Of a DNA stretch of 64,000 bases, positions 1-7,874 are shown in pieces (within the stretch, counting starts at the first letter, position 1; each line of letters opens with the position of its first letter). The translations under genes were made by a program, and so were the position numbers. Source of the stretch: Saccharothrix syringae (GTDB lineage Bacteria; Actinomycetota; Actinomycetes; Mycobacteriales; Pseudonocardiaceae); NCBI RefSeq assembly GCF_009498035.1, contig NZ_CP034550.1:3596001-3660000 (forward strand), in the 5' to 3' direction. The notes beneath the pieces are model-generated. The model did not search any database. It saw only the letters and a list, made by a program, of their open reading frames with translations, and was not told the origin of the DNA.

Positions 1-211
1 CCTGCCCGAGATCCCCGACCCGACGCCCGAGGACGCGGACAACGCGATGAAGGGGATGAGCGCGCTGCCCGTCGGCTGGATGGACTCGCGGGGGATCAGC
101 GACGCGGTGCTGTACCTGGCCTCGGACGAGGCGCGACACGTCACCGGGATCGCCCTTCCCGTGGACGCCGGGATGATGATCCCCAACAAACTGCCCGCGG
201 ACAAGACCTGA
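1..211 (+). CDS. SDR family oxidoreductase, C-terminal fragment
   Basis: The last 70 codons of a gene that begins outside the window. The end of the protein reads VLYLASDEARHVTG, then LPVDAGMMIPNK, which is the usual C-terminal pattern of classical short-chain dehydrogenases (residues of the substrate loop, then the final beta-strand with VDAG). The spelling resembles mycofactocin-coupled SDRs, but the diagnostic N-terminal part is missing, so that is only a suggestion. It is followed 16 bases later by an NTF2-like gene on the same strand, so the two are probably cotranscribed. Confidence 0.75.
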   Translation, partial: LPEIPDPTPEDADNAMKGMSALPVGWMDSRGISDAVLYLASDEARHVTGIALPVDAGMMIPNKLPADKT

Positions 212-227
212 CGGAGGCTGTTCCACC

Positions 228-713
228 ATGACGGACAACGCACTCTCGCTGCTGGCCAACCGACTCGAGATCATCGAGCTGACCGCCAAGTACGCCCACC
301 GGCTCGACACCCGCCAGATCGACCTCCTGATGGAGCTGTGGAGCGACGAGAGCCCGGTCTTCGACGAAGAGGACTTCGGGCTGGGGAAAGCCACCGGCAA
401 AGACGAGATCCGCCGCCACTTCGAGGTCGACATCTACGGGCAGATGGAGAACCTCTGCCACCTGACGACCAACCACGTCATCAACGAGATCTCCGGGTCC
501 ACGGCTTCCGGCACCTGCACCGTCTTCGCCCAGGGCGACGTGCGGGCCGGCGGGACCTCCCGGGCCACCGCGTACTACCGGGACCAGTACGTCCACGAGA
601 ACGGGGTGTGGAAGTTCTCCAGTCGCAAGGTGATCCCCTTGACCAGGCCGAAGGTCGGCAACTTCCAGTTCCCGGACGAGGCCGAAACGGCGGATCGGGT
701 GGCCACGCCATGA
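228..713 (+). CDS. NTF2-like / SnoaL-like fold protein
   Basis: A 161-residue protein with the layout of the SnoaL-like/NTF2 superfamily: an N-terminal helix (EIIELTAKYAHRLD), a Trp-containing turn (LMELWSDES), and a C-terminal curved sheet ending YYRDQYVHENGVWKFSSRKV. Members include polyketide cyclases, dehydratases and small dioxygenase subunits, so the reaction cannot be read from the fold. The ATG has a good ribosome site (GGAGG, about ten bases upstream) and lies 16 bases after the SDR gene, so a two-gene unit acting on one small organic substrate is plausible. No signal peptide or membrane segment. Confidence 0.7.
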   Translation: MTDNALSLLANRLEIIELTAKYAHRLDTRQIDLLMELWSDESPVFDEEDFGLGKATGKDEIRRHFEVDIYGQMENLCHLTTNHVINEISGSTASGTCTVFAQGDVRAGGTSRATAYYRDQYVHENGVWKFSSRKVIPLTRPKVGNFQFPDEAETADRVATP

Positions 714-790
714 CGCCGACAGGCGGTGTGCCCTGTGGCTGAGCCCTGTCCGGCCCGGTGATGCGGGCCGCGATCGCGGGCGGAGGTGCG

Positions 791-849
791 GCGGAGCTCC
801 TGGTGGACGGCCTCCCGGTCGAGGGCGAGGCCGTCGCCGGGAGCTCCGC
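791..849. terminator. Two-tier hairpin between convergent genes
   Basis: Outer arms GCGGAGCTCC (791-800) and GGAGCTCCGC (840-849) are perfectly complementary. They enclose a second perfect stem, GACGGCCTC (806-814) with GAGGCCGTC (827-835). The structure sits in the 194-base gap between the rightward NTF2-like gene and the leftward ArsR-GNAT gene, where a bidirectional terminator is expected. There is no U-tract, as is common in very GC-rich actinobacteria. Confidence 0.6.
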
Positions 850-907
850 GCGCTTGTCCACCCGCCCGCGATCGGCCTGTCCGGTTCTGCCGGACCGGCC
901 CGGGGCT

Positions 908-1792
908 TCAGCGGGGGCGGTCCGATGAGGACCGGGCGCGGCGTTCGAGCATGACGGTGTCGCGCCAGACGCCGTGGTGCCGGGCGATGCGTTCGCGGAC
1001 GCCGACGGTGCGGAAGCCGGCGGAGTGGTGCAGGGCGATGCTGGCGCGGTTCTCCGGGAAGATCGCGGTCTGGAGCGTCCACAGGCCGCCCGCGTCGGCG
1101 GCGGTGACCTGCTTGTGCAGCAGCGTTTTGCCGACGCCGCGGCCGCGGGCGTCTTCGCCGACGTAGATGGAGGTCTCGGCGACGCCGGCGTAGCACTCGC
1201 GGGGCGAGACGGGGGTGGCGGCGGCCCAGCCGACGACGCGGCCGTCGATCTCGGCGATCCAGCGGTGGTCGGGCAGCCACTTGGCGTCGAGGGTGCGGCG
1301 GCTGGGGGTCTCGGTCTCGAAGGTGGCGTTGCGGGTGGCGATGCCCTCGCCGTAGATGCGGCGCACGTCCGCCCAGTCGTCGTCGGTCATGGCGCGCACG
1401 GTGACGTCGGCGGGCAGGTCGGTGGGGCAGCAGGGGCGGGTGACGATGGTGCCCATGACCGCGTCGGCGGCGTGGGGCAGGCCGGTGCAGCAGGCCGTGT
1501 TGACCGTGACCAGGGTGGTGGTGCCCTGCTTGCGCAGGTGGACGAAGCCGACGTCGGCGAGCTTGCGCAGGTGGTGGGTGCAGGTGGGCTGGCTGACGCC
1601 GAGCAGGTCGGCCAGGGCGCCGACGGTGGTGCCGCCGGGCTGGACGGCGACGGTGTGCAGCAGCTTCACGCGGGTGGGGTCGGACAGGCAGGCGAACCAG
1701 CGGGCGAAGGTCGCGGCGTCCTCGTCGTGCAGCCCGGTGGGCGTCGTCAGCGTCACGACACCGACTATAGACGTTCCCGTGGTTGCATCCAT
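908..1792 (-). CDS. ArsR-type repressor fused to GNAT acetyltransferase (ArsN-like)
   Basis: 294 residues in two domains. Residues about 23-100 are an ArsR winged helix (WFACLSDPTRVKLL, then SQPTCTHHLRKL recognition helix). Residues about 128-285 are a GNAT acetyltransferase (TVRAMTDDDW start, RGRGVGKTLL acetyl-CoA loop, NRASIALHHSAGF) of the phosphinothricin/ArsN type. ArsN-like enzymes can N-acetylate arsenical or phosphinate amino acid toxins (family knowledge). The hinge holds two vicinal cysteine pairs, Cys101-102 and Cys121-122, plausible As(III) ligands that could link metal sensing to DNA release. It is divergent from the flavoprotein gene, with repeated TATAG boxes between them. The ATG at 1792 is the only convincing start. 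Confidence 0.85.
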   Translation of the reverse strand: MDATTGTSIVGVVTLTTPTGLHDEDAATFARWFACLSDPTRVKLLHTVAVQPGGTTVGALADLLGVSQPTCTHHLRKLADVGFVHLRKQGTTTLVTVNTACCTGLPHAADAVMGTIVTRPCCPTDLPADVTVRAMTDDDWADVRRIYGEGIATRNATFETETPSRRTLDAKWLPDHRWIAEIDGRVVGWAAATPVSPRECYAGVAETSIYVGEDARGRGVGKTLLHKQVTAADAGGLWTLQTAIFPENRASIALHHSAGFRTVGVRERIARHHGVWRDTVMLERRARSSSDRPR

Positions 1793-1841
1793 AGCTCCTC
1801 GTCTATAGAGTCCCGCCTCACTCGATAGATGGACTTCTATG
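1764..1841. promoter_or_regulatory. Probable ArsR operator region with repeated TATAG boxes
   Basis: The 50-base space between the two divergent starts and its edges carry four related AT-rich boxes in otherwise GC-rich DNA: ACTATAGAC at 1764-1772, CATAG at 1790-1794, the palindrome TCTATAGA at 1802-1809, and the inverted repeat ATAGA-N6-TCTAT at 1825-1840. The last ends three bases before the flavoprotein start codon and the second overlaps the repressor start. This arrangement fits an ArsR-family repressor controlling both directions. Which boxes bind protein cannot be decided from sequence. Confidence 0.6.
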
Positions 1842-1842
1842 G

Positions 1843-3195
1843 ATGGGGTGGGTTGTGGACGAGTTCCCGGTGGTCGTGGTGGGTGCGGGTCCCGCTGGTC
1901 TGGCCGCGGCGGCGCACCTGCTGGAGCGCGGGCTGCGGCCGTTGGTGCTGGAAGCGGGGGCGCAGGCGGGCGCGGCGGTGGCGCAGTGGCACCACGTCCG
2001 GCTGTTCTCCCCCTGGTCGGAGCTGGTCGACCCGGCTGCCCGGCGGCTGCTGGAGGCCGCCGGCTGGAGCGCGCCGGAGGCCGACCGCCACCCGACCGGC
2101 GCGGAGTGGGCGGCGGGGTACCTGGTGCCGCTGGCCGGGGCGTTGGGCGGGCACGTCCGGCTCGGCACGCGGGTGGTCGGGGTGGCGCGGCGGGGTCGGG
2201 ACCGGGTGGTGGACGCCGGGCGGGACGGCGAGCCGCTGACCGTGCACGTGGCGACCGCCGACGGGGAGGAGCGCATCACCGCCCGCGCGGTCGTCGACGC
2301 CTCGGGCACCTGGACCTCGCCCAACCCGCTGGGCGGCGACGGGCTGCCCGCGGTCGGCGAGCGCGCGGCGGCCGACCGGATCACCTACCGGGTGCCCGAC
2401 CTGGCGGTGGAGGCCGAGCGGTACGCGGGCAGGCGGATCGCGATCGCCGGCAGCGGACACTCCGCGCTGACCGCCCTGGTCGCGCTGGCCGACCTCGCGG
2501 AGCGGCACCCCGGCACGCACGTCACCTGGCTGCTGCGCCGCGGCCGGGTGGGCAACGCCTTCGGCGGCGGCGAGGCCGACCAGCTCCCGGCGCGCGGCGC
2601 GCTCGGGCTCCGGGCTCGTGCGGCGGTGCGGGCCGGGCACGTGGAGGTGGTCACCGGGTTCCGCACCGCGACCGTCGAGCGCGAGGACGGGCGGGTGGTG
2701 CTGGTGTCGCAGGACGGGCACCGCCTGGACCCGGTGGACGAGGTCGTGGCGCTGACCGGGTTCCGCCCGGACCACTCGTGGCTGTCGGAGGTGCGCCTGG
2801 AGCTGGACCCGGTGCTCGGCGCCCCGGTCCGGCTGGCACCGCTGATCGACCCCAACGCGCACTCCTGCGGCAGCGTCCAGCCGCACGGGGCGAACGAGCT
2901 GCGGCAGCCCGAGCCGGGTGTCTACCTGGTCGGGATGAAGAGCTACGGCCGCGCGCCCACGTTCCTGGCGTTGACCGGCTACGAGCAGGTGCGCAGCGTG
3001 GTCGCCGAGATCGCCGGCGACCACGAGGGCGCGGCGCGGGTGGAGCTGGTGCTGCCCGAGACCGGGGTGTGCGGCGGGTCGGGGGTGTTCGACGCGCCTA
3101 CCGGCGGGCAGAGCGGCGGCTGCTGCGCCCCGGCCCCGGCTTCGGCCCCGGCTTCGGTCGCGGTGCTGACGCTGTCCGCGCCGCCGGCCCGCTGA
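1843..3195 (+). CDS. FAD/NAD(P)-dependent flavoprotein of arsenic clusters (ArsO-like)
   Basis: 450 residues. Two dinucleotide folds are visible: VVVGAGPAGLAAA at about 11-23 (FAD) and IAIAGSGHSALTAL at about 201-214 (NADPH), followed by VALTGFRPDHSWL and a C-terminal FAD motif (GVYLVGMKSYGRAPTF). This matches flavin monooxygenase-like proteins that accompany ArsR, ArsN and ArsC genes in actinobacteria. Oxidation of As(III) or organoarsenicals is a guess. The extreme C-terminus holds CGGSG and then GGCC, a Cys-rich tail not needed for the fold and a candidate metalloid-binding site. No clear Shine-Dalgarno precedes ATG 1843, and a candidate operator almost touches it, so a very short or leaderless message is possible. 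Confidence 0.75.
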   Translation: MGWVVDEFPVVVVGAGPAGLAAAAHLLERGLRPLVLEAGAQAGAAVAQWHHVRLFSPWSELVDPAARRLLEAAGWSAPEADRHPTGAEWAAGYLVPLAGALGGHVRLGTRVVGVARRGRDRVVDAGRDGEPLTVHVATADGEERITARAVVDASGTWTSPNPLGGDGLPAVGERAAADRITYRVPDLAVEAERYAGRRIAIAGSGHSALTALVALADLAERHPGTHVTWLLRRGRVGNAFGGGEADQLPARGALGLRARAAVRAGHVEVVTGFRTATVEREDGRVVLVSQDGHRLDPVDEVVALTGFRPDHSWLSEVRLELDPVLGAPVRLAPLIDPNAHSCGSVQPHGANELRQPEPGVYLVGMKSYGRAPTFLALTGYEQVRSVVAEIAGDHEGAARVELVLPETGVCGGSGVFDAPTGGQSGGCCAPAPASAPASVAVLTLSAPPAR

Positions 3196-3297
3196 ACCGG
3201 AGGCGACCTCCGCCGACGCGACCTGCCCACCCGGGATTCGCGGGACGGGAGTGGCAACGCACCCCCGCTCCGATCGGCCTCGCGACGGTGTCGGTGC

Positions 3298-3771
3298 TCA
3301 CGCGCCCGTCCCGGCGGCCGTGCCCCGGGCGGGGACGACCTCGGCGATCAGGCCCTCGACCAGCGCCTTGATCTCGTCGCGGATCGGTCGGACGGCCTCG
3401 ACGCCCTGCCCGGCCGGGTCGGTGAGCCGCCAGTCCAGGTAGCGCTTGCCGGGGAAGACCGGGCAGGCGTCGCCGCAGCCCATGGTCACGCACACGTCCG
3501 ACTCCCGCACCGCCTCGGTGGTGAGCACCTTGGGGGTCTCGGCGGAGATGTCGATGCCGACCTCGCGCATCGCCTCGACCACCGCCGGGTTGACCCGGTC
3601 GGCCGGGGCCGAGCCCGCCGAGCGGACCTCCACCCCGCCACCGGCGAGGTGGGACAGCCAGGCGGCGGCCATCTGGGAGCGGCCGGCGTTGTGCACGCAC
3701 ACGAACAGCACCGACGGCTTGTCGGACGCGGCGGGGTCGGGTCGGGAGACGGGGTCGGTGGTGTCGGTCAT
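3298..3771 (-). CDS. arsC: Arsenate reductase, LMW tyrosine phosphatase type
   Basis: 157 residues with the P-loop CVHNAGRS, nucleophile Cys25, and the general-acid pair Asp118-Pro119 (DWRLTDP), the hallmark of the LMW-PTPase class of arsenate reductases that reduce As(V) to As(III) in the cytosol. Further cysteines at 94, 99 and 103 (CVTMGCGDAC) could supply the resolving thiols. Whether thioredoxin or mycothiol/mycoredoxin recycles it is not readable here. The unconserved first 18 residues suggest some start uncertainty. It lies 48 bases downstream of the ArsR-phosphatase gene on the same strand, so one operon is likely. Confidence 0.88.
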   Translation of the reverse strand: MTDTTDPVSRPDPAASDKPSVLFVCVHNAGRSQMAAAWLSHLAGGGVEVRSAGSAPADRVNPAVVEAMREVGIDISAETPKVLTTEAVRESDVCVTMGCGDACPVFPGKRYLDWRLTDPAGQGVEAVRPIRDEIKALVEGLIAEVVPARGTAAGTGA

Positions 3772-3819
3772 CGTGTTCCTCCGCCGGTCGGCCGGGTCGG
3801 GGTGGGATCGCCGCGGTGG

Positions 3820-4509
3820 TCAGGCGGCGCGGACGGCGGGGACCAGGCGCTCGACCCGGTCGGCCAGGTCGCGGTAGGCGGCGTCGAAGGCGGCCCCGGT
3901 GCCGACCGCGGCCGGGTCGGGCACCGACCAGTGCAGCCGGTCGGCGGGGTCGAGTTCCTCGTGGGCGGTGTCGCACACCGCCACCACCAGGTCCTCCGGG
4001 CGCACCACCCGCCCGACGTGCCGGGGACGGGCCCGGCCCAGCGACAGGCCGTGGGCCTTGGCGGTGGCCACCGCCAGCGGGTGCACCCGCTCGGCGGGCC
4101 GCGTCCCGGCCGACGCCGCGGGCACCTCGCTGCGCACGGTCCACAGCGCCGCCGCCAGCTGCGAGCGCGCGGAGTTGCGGCTGCACACGAACACCACCCG
4201 CGACGCCCGCCGCACCCCCGAGGGCACCAGCCCGGACAGCGCCGCCGTGCGCAACCGCAGGTACGTGCGGCGGGCGTCGCCCTCCGACCGCGACCGCTCG
4301 ACCAGTCCGGCCCGGTCGAGCAGCTTGACGTGGTGGGCCAGCAGGTTGCTGGGCAGCCCCAGCTCCCGCCCGACCTCGCCGGGCGAGGCGTCGCCCAGCA
4401 GCAGCCGGTCCACGATCGCCAGCCGGGCGGGCTCGCCCAGCGCGGCGTGCAGACGCGCCCGCGCCACCAGCCCGGAAGACCAGTCAGCGTTCATTGACTC
4501 AATGTTCAT
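3820..4509 (-). CDS. ArsR repressor fused to LMW phosphatase/arsenate reductase domain
   Basis: 229 residues. About 15-85 is an ArsR-type winged helix (LHAALGEPARLAIVDRLL, LPSNLLAHHVKLL). About 103-229 is an LMW-PTPase-like domain with P-loop CSRNSARS (Cys109), DTAHEEL and a late Asp-Pro (198-199). Sensor and enzyme in one chain suggests that the repressor either detoxifies or senses arsenate directly. The enzyme half has only one other cysteine (Cys179), so the usual three-thiol relay is incomplete and catalytic activity is uncertain. Two in-frame ATGs (4509 and 4494) are each part of a copy of the same 10-base repeat. The first is reported here, and the second would shorten the protein by five residues. 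Confidence 0.85.
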   Translation of the reverse strand: MNIESMNADWSSGLVARARLHAALGEPARLAIVDRLLLGDASPGEVGRELGLPSNLLAHHVKLLDRAGLVERSRSEGDARRTYLRLRTAALSGLVPSGVRRASRVVFVCSRNSARSQLAAALWTVRSEVPAASAGTRPAERVHPLAVATAKAHGLSLGRARPRHVGRVVRPEDLVVAVCDTAHEELDPADRLHWSVPDPAAVGTGAAFDAAYRDLADRVERLVPAVRAA

Positions 4510-4513
4510 TGAC
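4489..4513. promoter_or_regulatory. ArsR operator over the start codons (direct repeat plus palindrome)
   Basis: GTTCATTGAC occurs twice exactly, at 4489-4498 and 4504-4513, a 15-base period. The palindrome ATTGACTCAAT occupies 4493-4503. Both possible start codons of the ArsR-phosphatase gene lie inside these repeats. ATTGA/TCAAT-type sites are typical of ArsR-family operators, so this is a likely autoregulatory site covering the translation start. Confidence 0.65.
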
Positions 4514-4578
4514 CGTGCTGGCCGTCGTCAAGGCGAACGGCACGGGCGCCGGCGAAGGCCGTCCCTCGGCATCGCAGG

Positions 4579-5787
4579 TCAGGGCTTGGCCTTCTTGCCC
4601 TTGTCCGCGGGCTTGGGCTTGTCTTCCTTGACCTGGCCGGGCGCCTGCTCCCGGCCCTGGTGGCCGGGTGCGGGCGGTTGCTGCGCGACGGGGCCGCCGG
4701 GTTGTTGCACGACCGGGACCTCGACGGTCGCGGTGACGGTTTCGGTGGCCACCTCGGCGACCGGCGCGATGGTGGAGGTCGGCGGCGCGGTCGTGGCGGT
4801 GGCCGGCTGCGTGGTTTCCGCCGGCGCGGAGGTCGGTGCCACGATCCAGGCGAGGCAGGCCGCACCGACCAGGCCCGCGGCGGAGGCGACGAGCTTCCTC
4901 CTCGGCACCGTCGACCGCGACCGGGGCGCCGGGAGCGGTACGAGGTCGTCCTGGTGGAGGGTGTCGTCGGCCTCGACCTCGACGGTGGGGGAGGTGCCCG
5001 TGGCCAGCGCGTGGGCGCAGTCGTGCGCGGTCGGGCGGCGATGTGGTGACAGGGAGGTCATCAGCGTCAGCAGGCGCACCAGGTCCGCGGGCAGGTCGGC
5101 GGGGACGGCCGGTGGGCGGTGCAGCCGGGCGACGGCGGCCTCGACGTCACCGCCCTCGTACTCGCGGCGACCGGTCAGGCACTCCAGCAGCACCAGCCCG
5201 AGGGCGTAGACGTCGGCGGCGGCGCCGGTCTCGGTGCCGCGGACCTGCTCGGGCGCCAGGTAGGCGGCGGTGCCGACCATCTGCCCGGTGCGGGTGAACC
5301 GGGTGGAGCCGGTCAGGTGGGCCAGGCCGAAATCGGCGAGGTAGGGCGTGCCGGCGCGGTCGAGCAGGATGTTCGAGGGCTTGACGTCGCGGTGCACCAC
5401 GCCCTGGTCGTGGACGTAGGCCAGCGCCTCCGCCAGCCGGGCGCCCAGCCGCCGCACCTCCTCCACCGGCAGCGGTCCGCGGGCGATGCGGGTGCGCAGC
5501 GTGTGCCCGTCGACCAGGCGCAGCACCAGGAATGCGCCGCGGTCGCTGCCGCCCGCGTCGTGGACCGACACCAGGCCGGGGTGCGACAGCGCGGCCAGGG
5601 TGCGCACCTCGTTGTCGAAGCGGCGCCGGTCGTCGAGGTCCGCGCTCGGCGCGAACAGCTTGACCGCCACGTCGCGGCACAGCACGGTGTCCCACGCCCG
5701 GTACACCTCGGCCATGCCGCCGAAGCCCAGCACCCCGGCCAGCTGGTAGCGGCCGGCCAGCAGATCGTCGTCGTGGGGTGGTGACAC
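4579..5787 (-). CDS. Membrane-anchored Ser/Thr protein kinase (PknB type, no PASTA)
   Basis: 402 residues. The kinase domain spans about 13-275: glycine loop VLGFGGMAEVYR, ATP lysine in DVAVKLF (Lys43), catalytic HRDVKPSN (132-139), DFG (152-154) and APE (178-180), all intact. A single membrane helix follows at about 306-322 (AAGLVGAACLAWIV), then a Thr/Pro/Gln-rich extracellular tail ending in a Lys-rich stretch. It lacks PASTA repeats, so its ligand is not evident and no substrate gene is adjacent. ATG 5787 begins MSPPHDDDLLAGRY, a standard kinase N-terminus. Confidence 0.92.
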   Translation of the reverse strand: MSPPHDDDLLAGRYQLAGVLGFGGMAEVYRAWDTVLCRDVAVKLFAPSADLDDRRRFDNEVRTLAALSHPGLVSVHDAGGSDRGAFLVLRLVDGHTLRTRIARGPLPVEEVRRLGARLAEALAYVHDQGVVHRDVKPSNILLDRAGTPYLADFGLAHLTGSTRFTRTGQMVGTAAYLAPEQVRGTETGAAADVYALGLVLLECLTGRREYEGGDVEAAVARLHRPPAVPADLPADLVRLLTLMTSLSPHRRPTAHDCAHALATGTSPTVEVEADDTLHQDDLVPLPAPRSRSTVPRRKLVASAAGLVGAACLAWIVAPTSAPAETTQPATATTAPPTSTIAPVAEVATETVTATVEVPVVQQPGGPVAQQPPAPGHQGREQAPGQVKEDKPKPADKGKKAKP

Positions 5788-5972
5788 CGCCGCCCCTTCC
5801 CGGTCGCCCGACTGCGAACATTCCCAGGTGCCCCGGTGACGATGGGCGCAAACGGCCTTCCGGCGGAAGTGCCCACGACGTCGTTCACTCGTTCACAGCG
5901 TGGACCCGCGCCGCCGACCGGCGCACCCGCCACGGTGCCCGATCCGGTGGAGGTGGCGCAATGGCACGAACG

Positions 5973-6013
5973 GCCTCTGGGAGGGCCGACGTGGCGCCGG
6001 TCCTCCCAGAGGC
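5973..6013 (-). terminator. Terminator hairpin of the sigma/CU044_5270 unit
   Basis: GCCTCTGGGAGG (5973-5984) pairs perfectly with CCTCCCAGAGGC (6002-6013) around a 17-base loop. It begins 15 bases beyond the stop of the leftward CU044_5270 gene, the expected position for an intrinsic terminator. Confidence 0.7.
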
Positions 6014-6027
6014 GGTTCAGCGGGGGG

Positions 6028-7071
6028 TCAGATCGTGCCCGCCGCCACGTCGGCGAGGGTCACGCGGGACGAGTTGTAGTGCACCACCGCGTACTCCGAC
6101 GGTTGTGGGGAGTTCGGGGCGGGGAAGACCTCGTCGCGGAGGGGCAGGCCGTTGTCGGCGTCGAGGGTGAGCACCGCCGAAGCGTTGCCGCCCAGGATGG
6201 CGGGGTCGGCGGTGATGGTCAGCGCGCGCCGGCCGTCGACGTCGGTCTCACCGACGGTCACCTGCTCGATGGTCGCGAGCAGCTCCAGCACACCCGCGCG
6301 GACCTCCGCGTTGGCGGCGCCGACGAACAGCGCGTACGTGGCGTTGCTCCACAGGTGGTTGTTGATGCGGTTCTCCAGCTCCTCTCCCGTCGGGCGCGGC
6401 CTGGGTGCGGGGACCTCCTTGCCGAGCCGGCGGAACGTCTCCGCGACCTCCGCCTGGGCGTCCGCCCAGGCCCTCTCCGCCTCGGCGGGGCTCAGGCCGA
6501 CGCCCAGGGCGTTGTTGGCGGCGGTGATCATCGCGATCCTGGCCTGCTCCACGTCGCCGTTCGCGGCCTGGCGGGCCGCCGCCATCACCTTCGCGTCGTA
6601 GGGCTGGGCCTGGTCGTCGTTCCTGTTCACCGAGTCCGCCAGGGTCTGCGCCGAGTCGCCCTTGAAGACCTGGCCGCGGTCGGTGTAGAGGGTGTAGTAG
6701 ACGTGCTGCGAGTTGTCCGGCGCGGTCTTCGTGCTGATCACCAGCGACGCGTCACCCGGCAGCGCGGCGGCGGCCTTGACCTCGGAGGCCAGCTTCACCA
6801 GCGGTGACCCGACCACCGGCGCGGCCGCCTCGGGGGAGGGACCGGCCGGAACGCCGCCGCCCGTCGTGCCCACCACCACGGCCGCGGCGACGGCCGCCGC
6901 ACCCACCGCGGCGACACCGGCCCTGGGCCAGGAGAACCAGCGCCTGGGTCGCACGACCGCGGTCACGGGTTCCCCCATCGCCGTCCGCAGCGCCGCGCGA
7001 GCACGGTCGTAGGCCGCGGGACTCGGGGACGGCACATCACTCAGCTTCTTCATCAGGTCCATTTCATCCAT
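6028..7071 (-). CDS. CU044_5270 family membrane protein, sigma partner
   Basis: 347 residues, start ATG 7071 (MDEMDLMKKLSDVPSPS). The N-terminal part is cytosolic, with the family pattern of a short Asp/Leu-rich start and AYDRARAALRTAM. One transmembrane helix follows at about 50-68 (GVAAVGAAAVAAAVVVG), then an exported domain of about 270 residues with no recognised enzyme motif. Such proteins are consistently encoded directly after ECF sigma factors and are thought to act as anti-sigma or signal-receiving partners (family knowledge, not shown here). It begins 11 bases after the sigma stop codon. Confidence 0.75.
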   Translation of the reverse strand: MDEMDLMKKLSDVPSPSPAAYDRARAALRTAMGEPVTAVVRPRRWFSWPRAGVAAVGAAAVAAAVVVGTTGGGVPAGPSPEAAAPVVGSPLVKLASEVKAAAALPGDASLVISTKTAPDNSQHVYYTLYTDRGQVFKGDSAQTLADSVNRNDDQAQPYDAKVMAAARQAANGDVEQARIAMITAANNALGVGLSPAEAERAWADAQAEVAETFRRLGKEVPAPRPRPTGEELENRINNHLWSNATYALFVGAANAEVRAGVLELLATIEQVTVGETDVDGRRALTITADPAILGGNASAVLTLDADNGLPLRDEVFPAPNSPQPSEYAVVHYNSSRVTLADVAAGTI

Positions 7072-7082
7072 GTGTCGCCTTC

Positions 7083-7637
7083 TCAGGTCGTCGGGACTTG
7101 CAGCAGCGCGGCCACTTCCGGGTCCTCTCGCAACGCCTTGCGCGCCTGGTGCAGCAGCCGGCGGGCCGTGCCCGCGGGGATGTCGAGCACCCGCCCGGCC
7201 TCCGCGACGGTCAGGTCCTCCCAGGCGACCAGGCCCAGCACCTCCCGTTCCTCCGGTTTGAGCCGGGCCAGGGCCCCGCGCAGCAGCGCCTGCGCGTCCA
7301 CGCGGGCATCCACCGCCGGCCAGGGGTCCCAGTCGCCCGCCACCCGGGTCACGTCCGCCGCCCGCTCCTCGGCCGGCTCGGACCGCCAGTACCGCCGCAC
7401 CCTGTTCAGCGCGACCCCGTACAGCCAGGGCCTGGCCTCGGGGTACGACAGGTCGTAGGTGGCCCGGGACTCGTAGGCGGCCACCCACACGTCACCGAGC
7501 ACGTCCTCGGCGGCCTGGCGCCCCACCCTGCGCGCGAGGTAGTTCCCGATCGCCGTCTCGTGACGGCTGACCACTTCCACGAAGGCACCGGTGTCTCCGC
7601 GCAGCGATCTGCCGATCAGTTCCGCGTCTGACGCCAT
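7083..7637 (-). CDS. ECF RNA polymerase sigma factor
   Basis: 184 residues from ATG 7637, chosen because AGGAG lies seven bases upstream and the protein then starts MASDAELIGRSLRGD, the normal sigma-70 region 2 entry. Region 2 is about 20-90 (NYLARRVGRQAAEDVLGDVWV, WLYGVALNRVRRY). Region 4 is about 125-175 (LKPEEREVLGLVAWEDLTVAEA, then a helix-turn-helix GTARRLLHQARKAL). It should redirect RNA polymerase to a small regulon in response to a signal relayed by the following CU044_5270 protein. No Zn-binding anti-sigma motif occurs nearby. Confidence 0.9.
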   Translation of the reverse strand: MASDAELIGRSLRGDTGAFVEVVSRHETAIGNYLARRVGRQAAEDVLGDVWVAAYESRATYDLSYPEARPWLYGVALNRVRRYWRSEPAEERAADVTRVAGDWDPWPAVDARVDAQALLRGALARLKPEEREVLGLVAWEDLTVAEAGRVLDIPAGTARRLLHQARKALREDPEVAALLQVPTT

Positions 7638-7874
7638 GAAGCTCCTCGGGTTTCGCTCCGCCCTTGCACCCCGTCTTTGCCAACGCGCGACGAAAGTGTT
7701 CAGGCCGGGCGCACCCGCTGCTCGGCGGGCCGGGTTCCGACCTCGGCAGGCCGCCGCTACACTCCGCCGGACGGGTACCGGCGAGCCGGTGCGGCTCCCG
7801 GCGGGGCTGTCGCCCGCCGCGCGCGGGTAGTTCGTCCGCGATCTCGCGTCCACGTGGAGCAGGAGTGATCGGCC

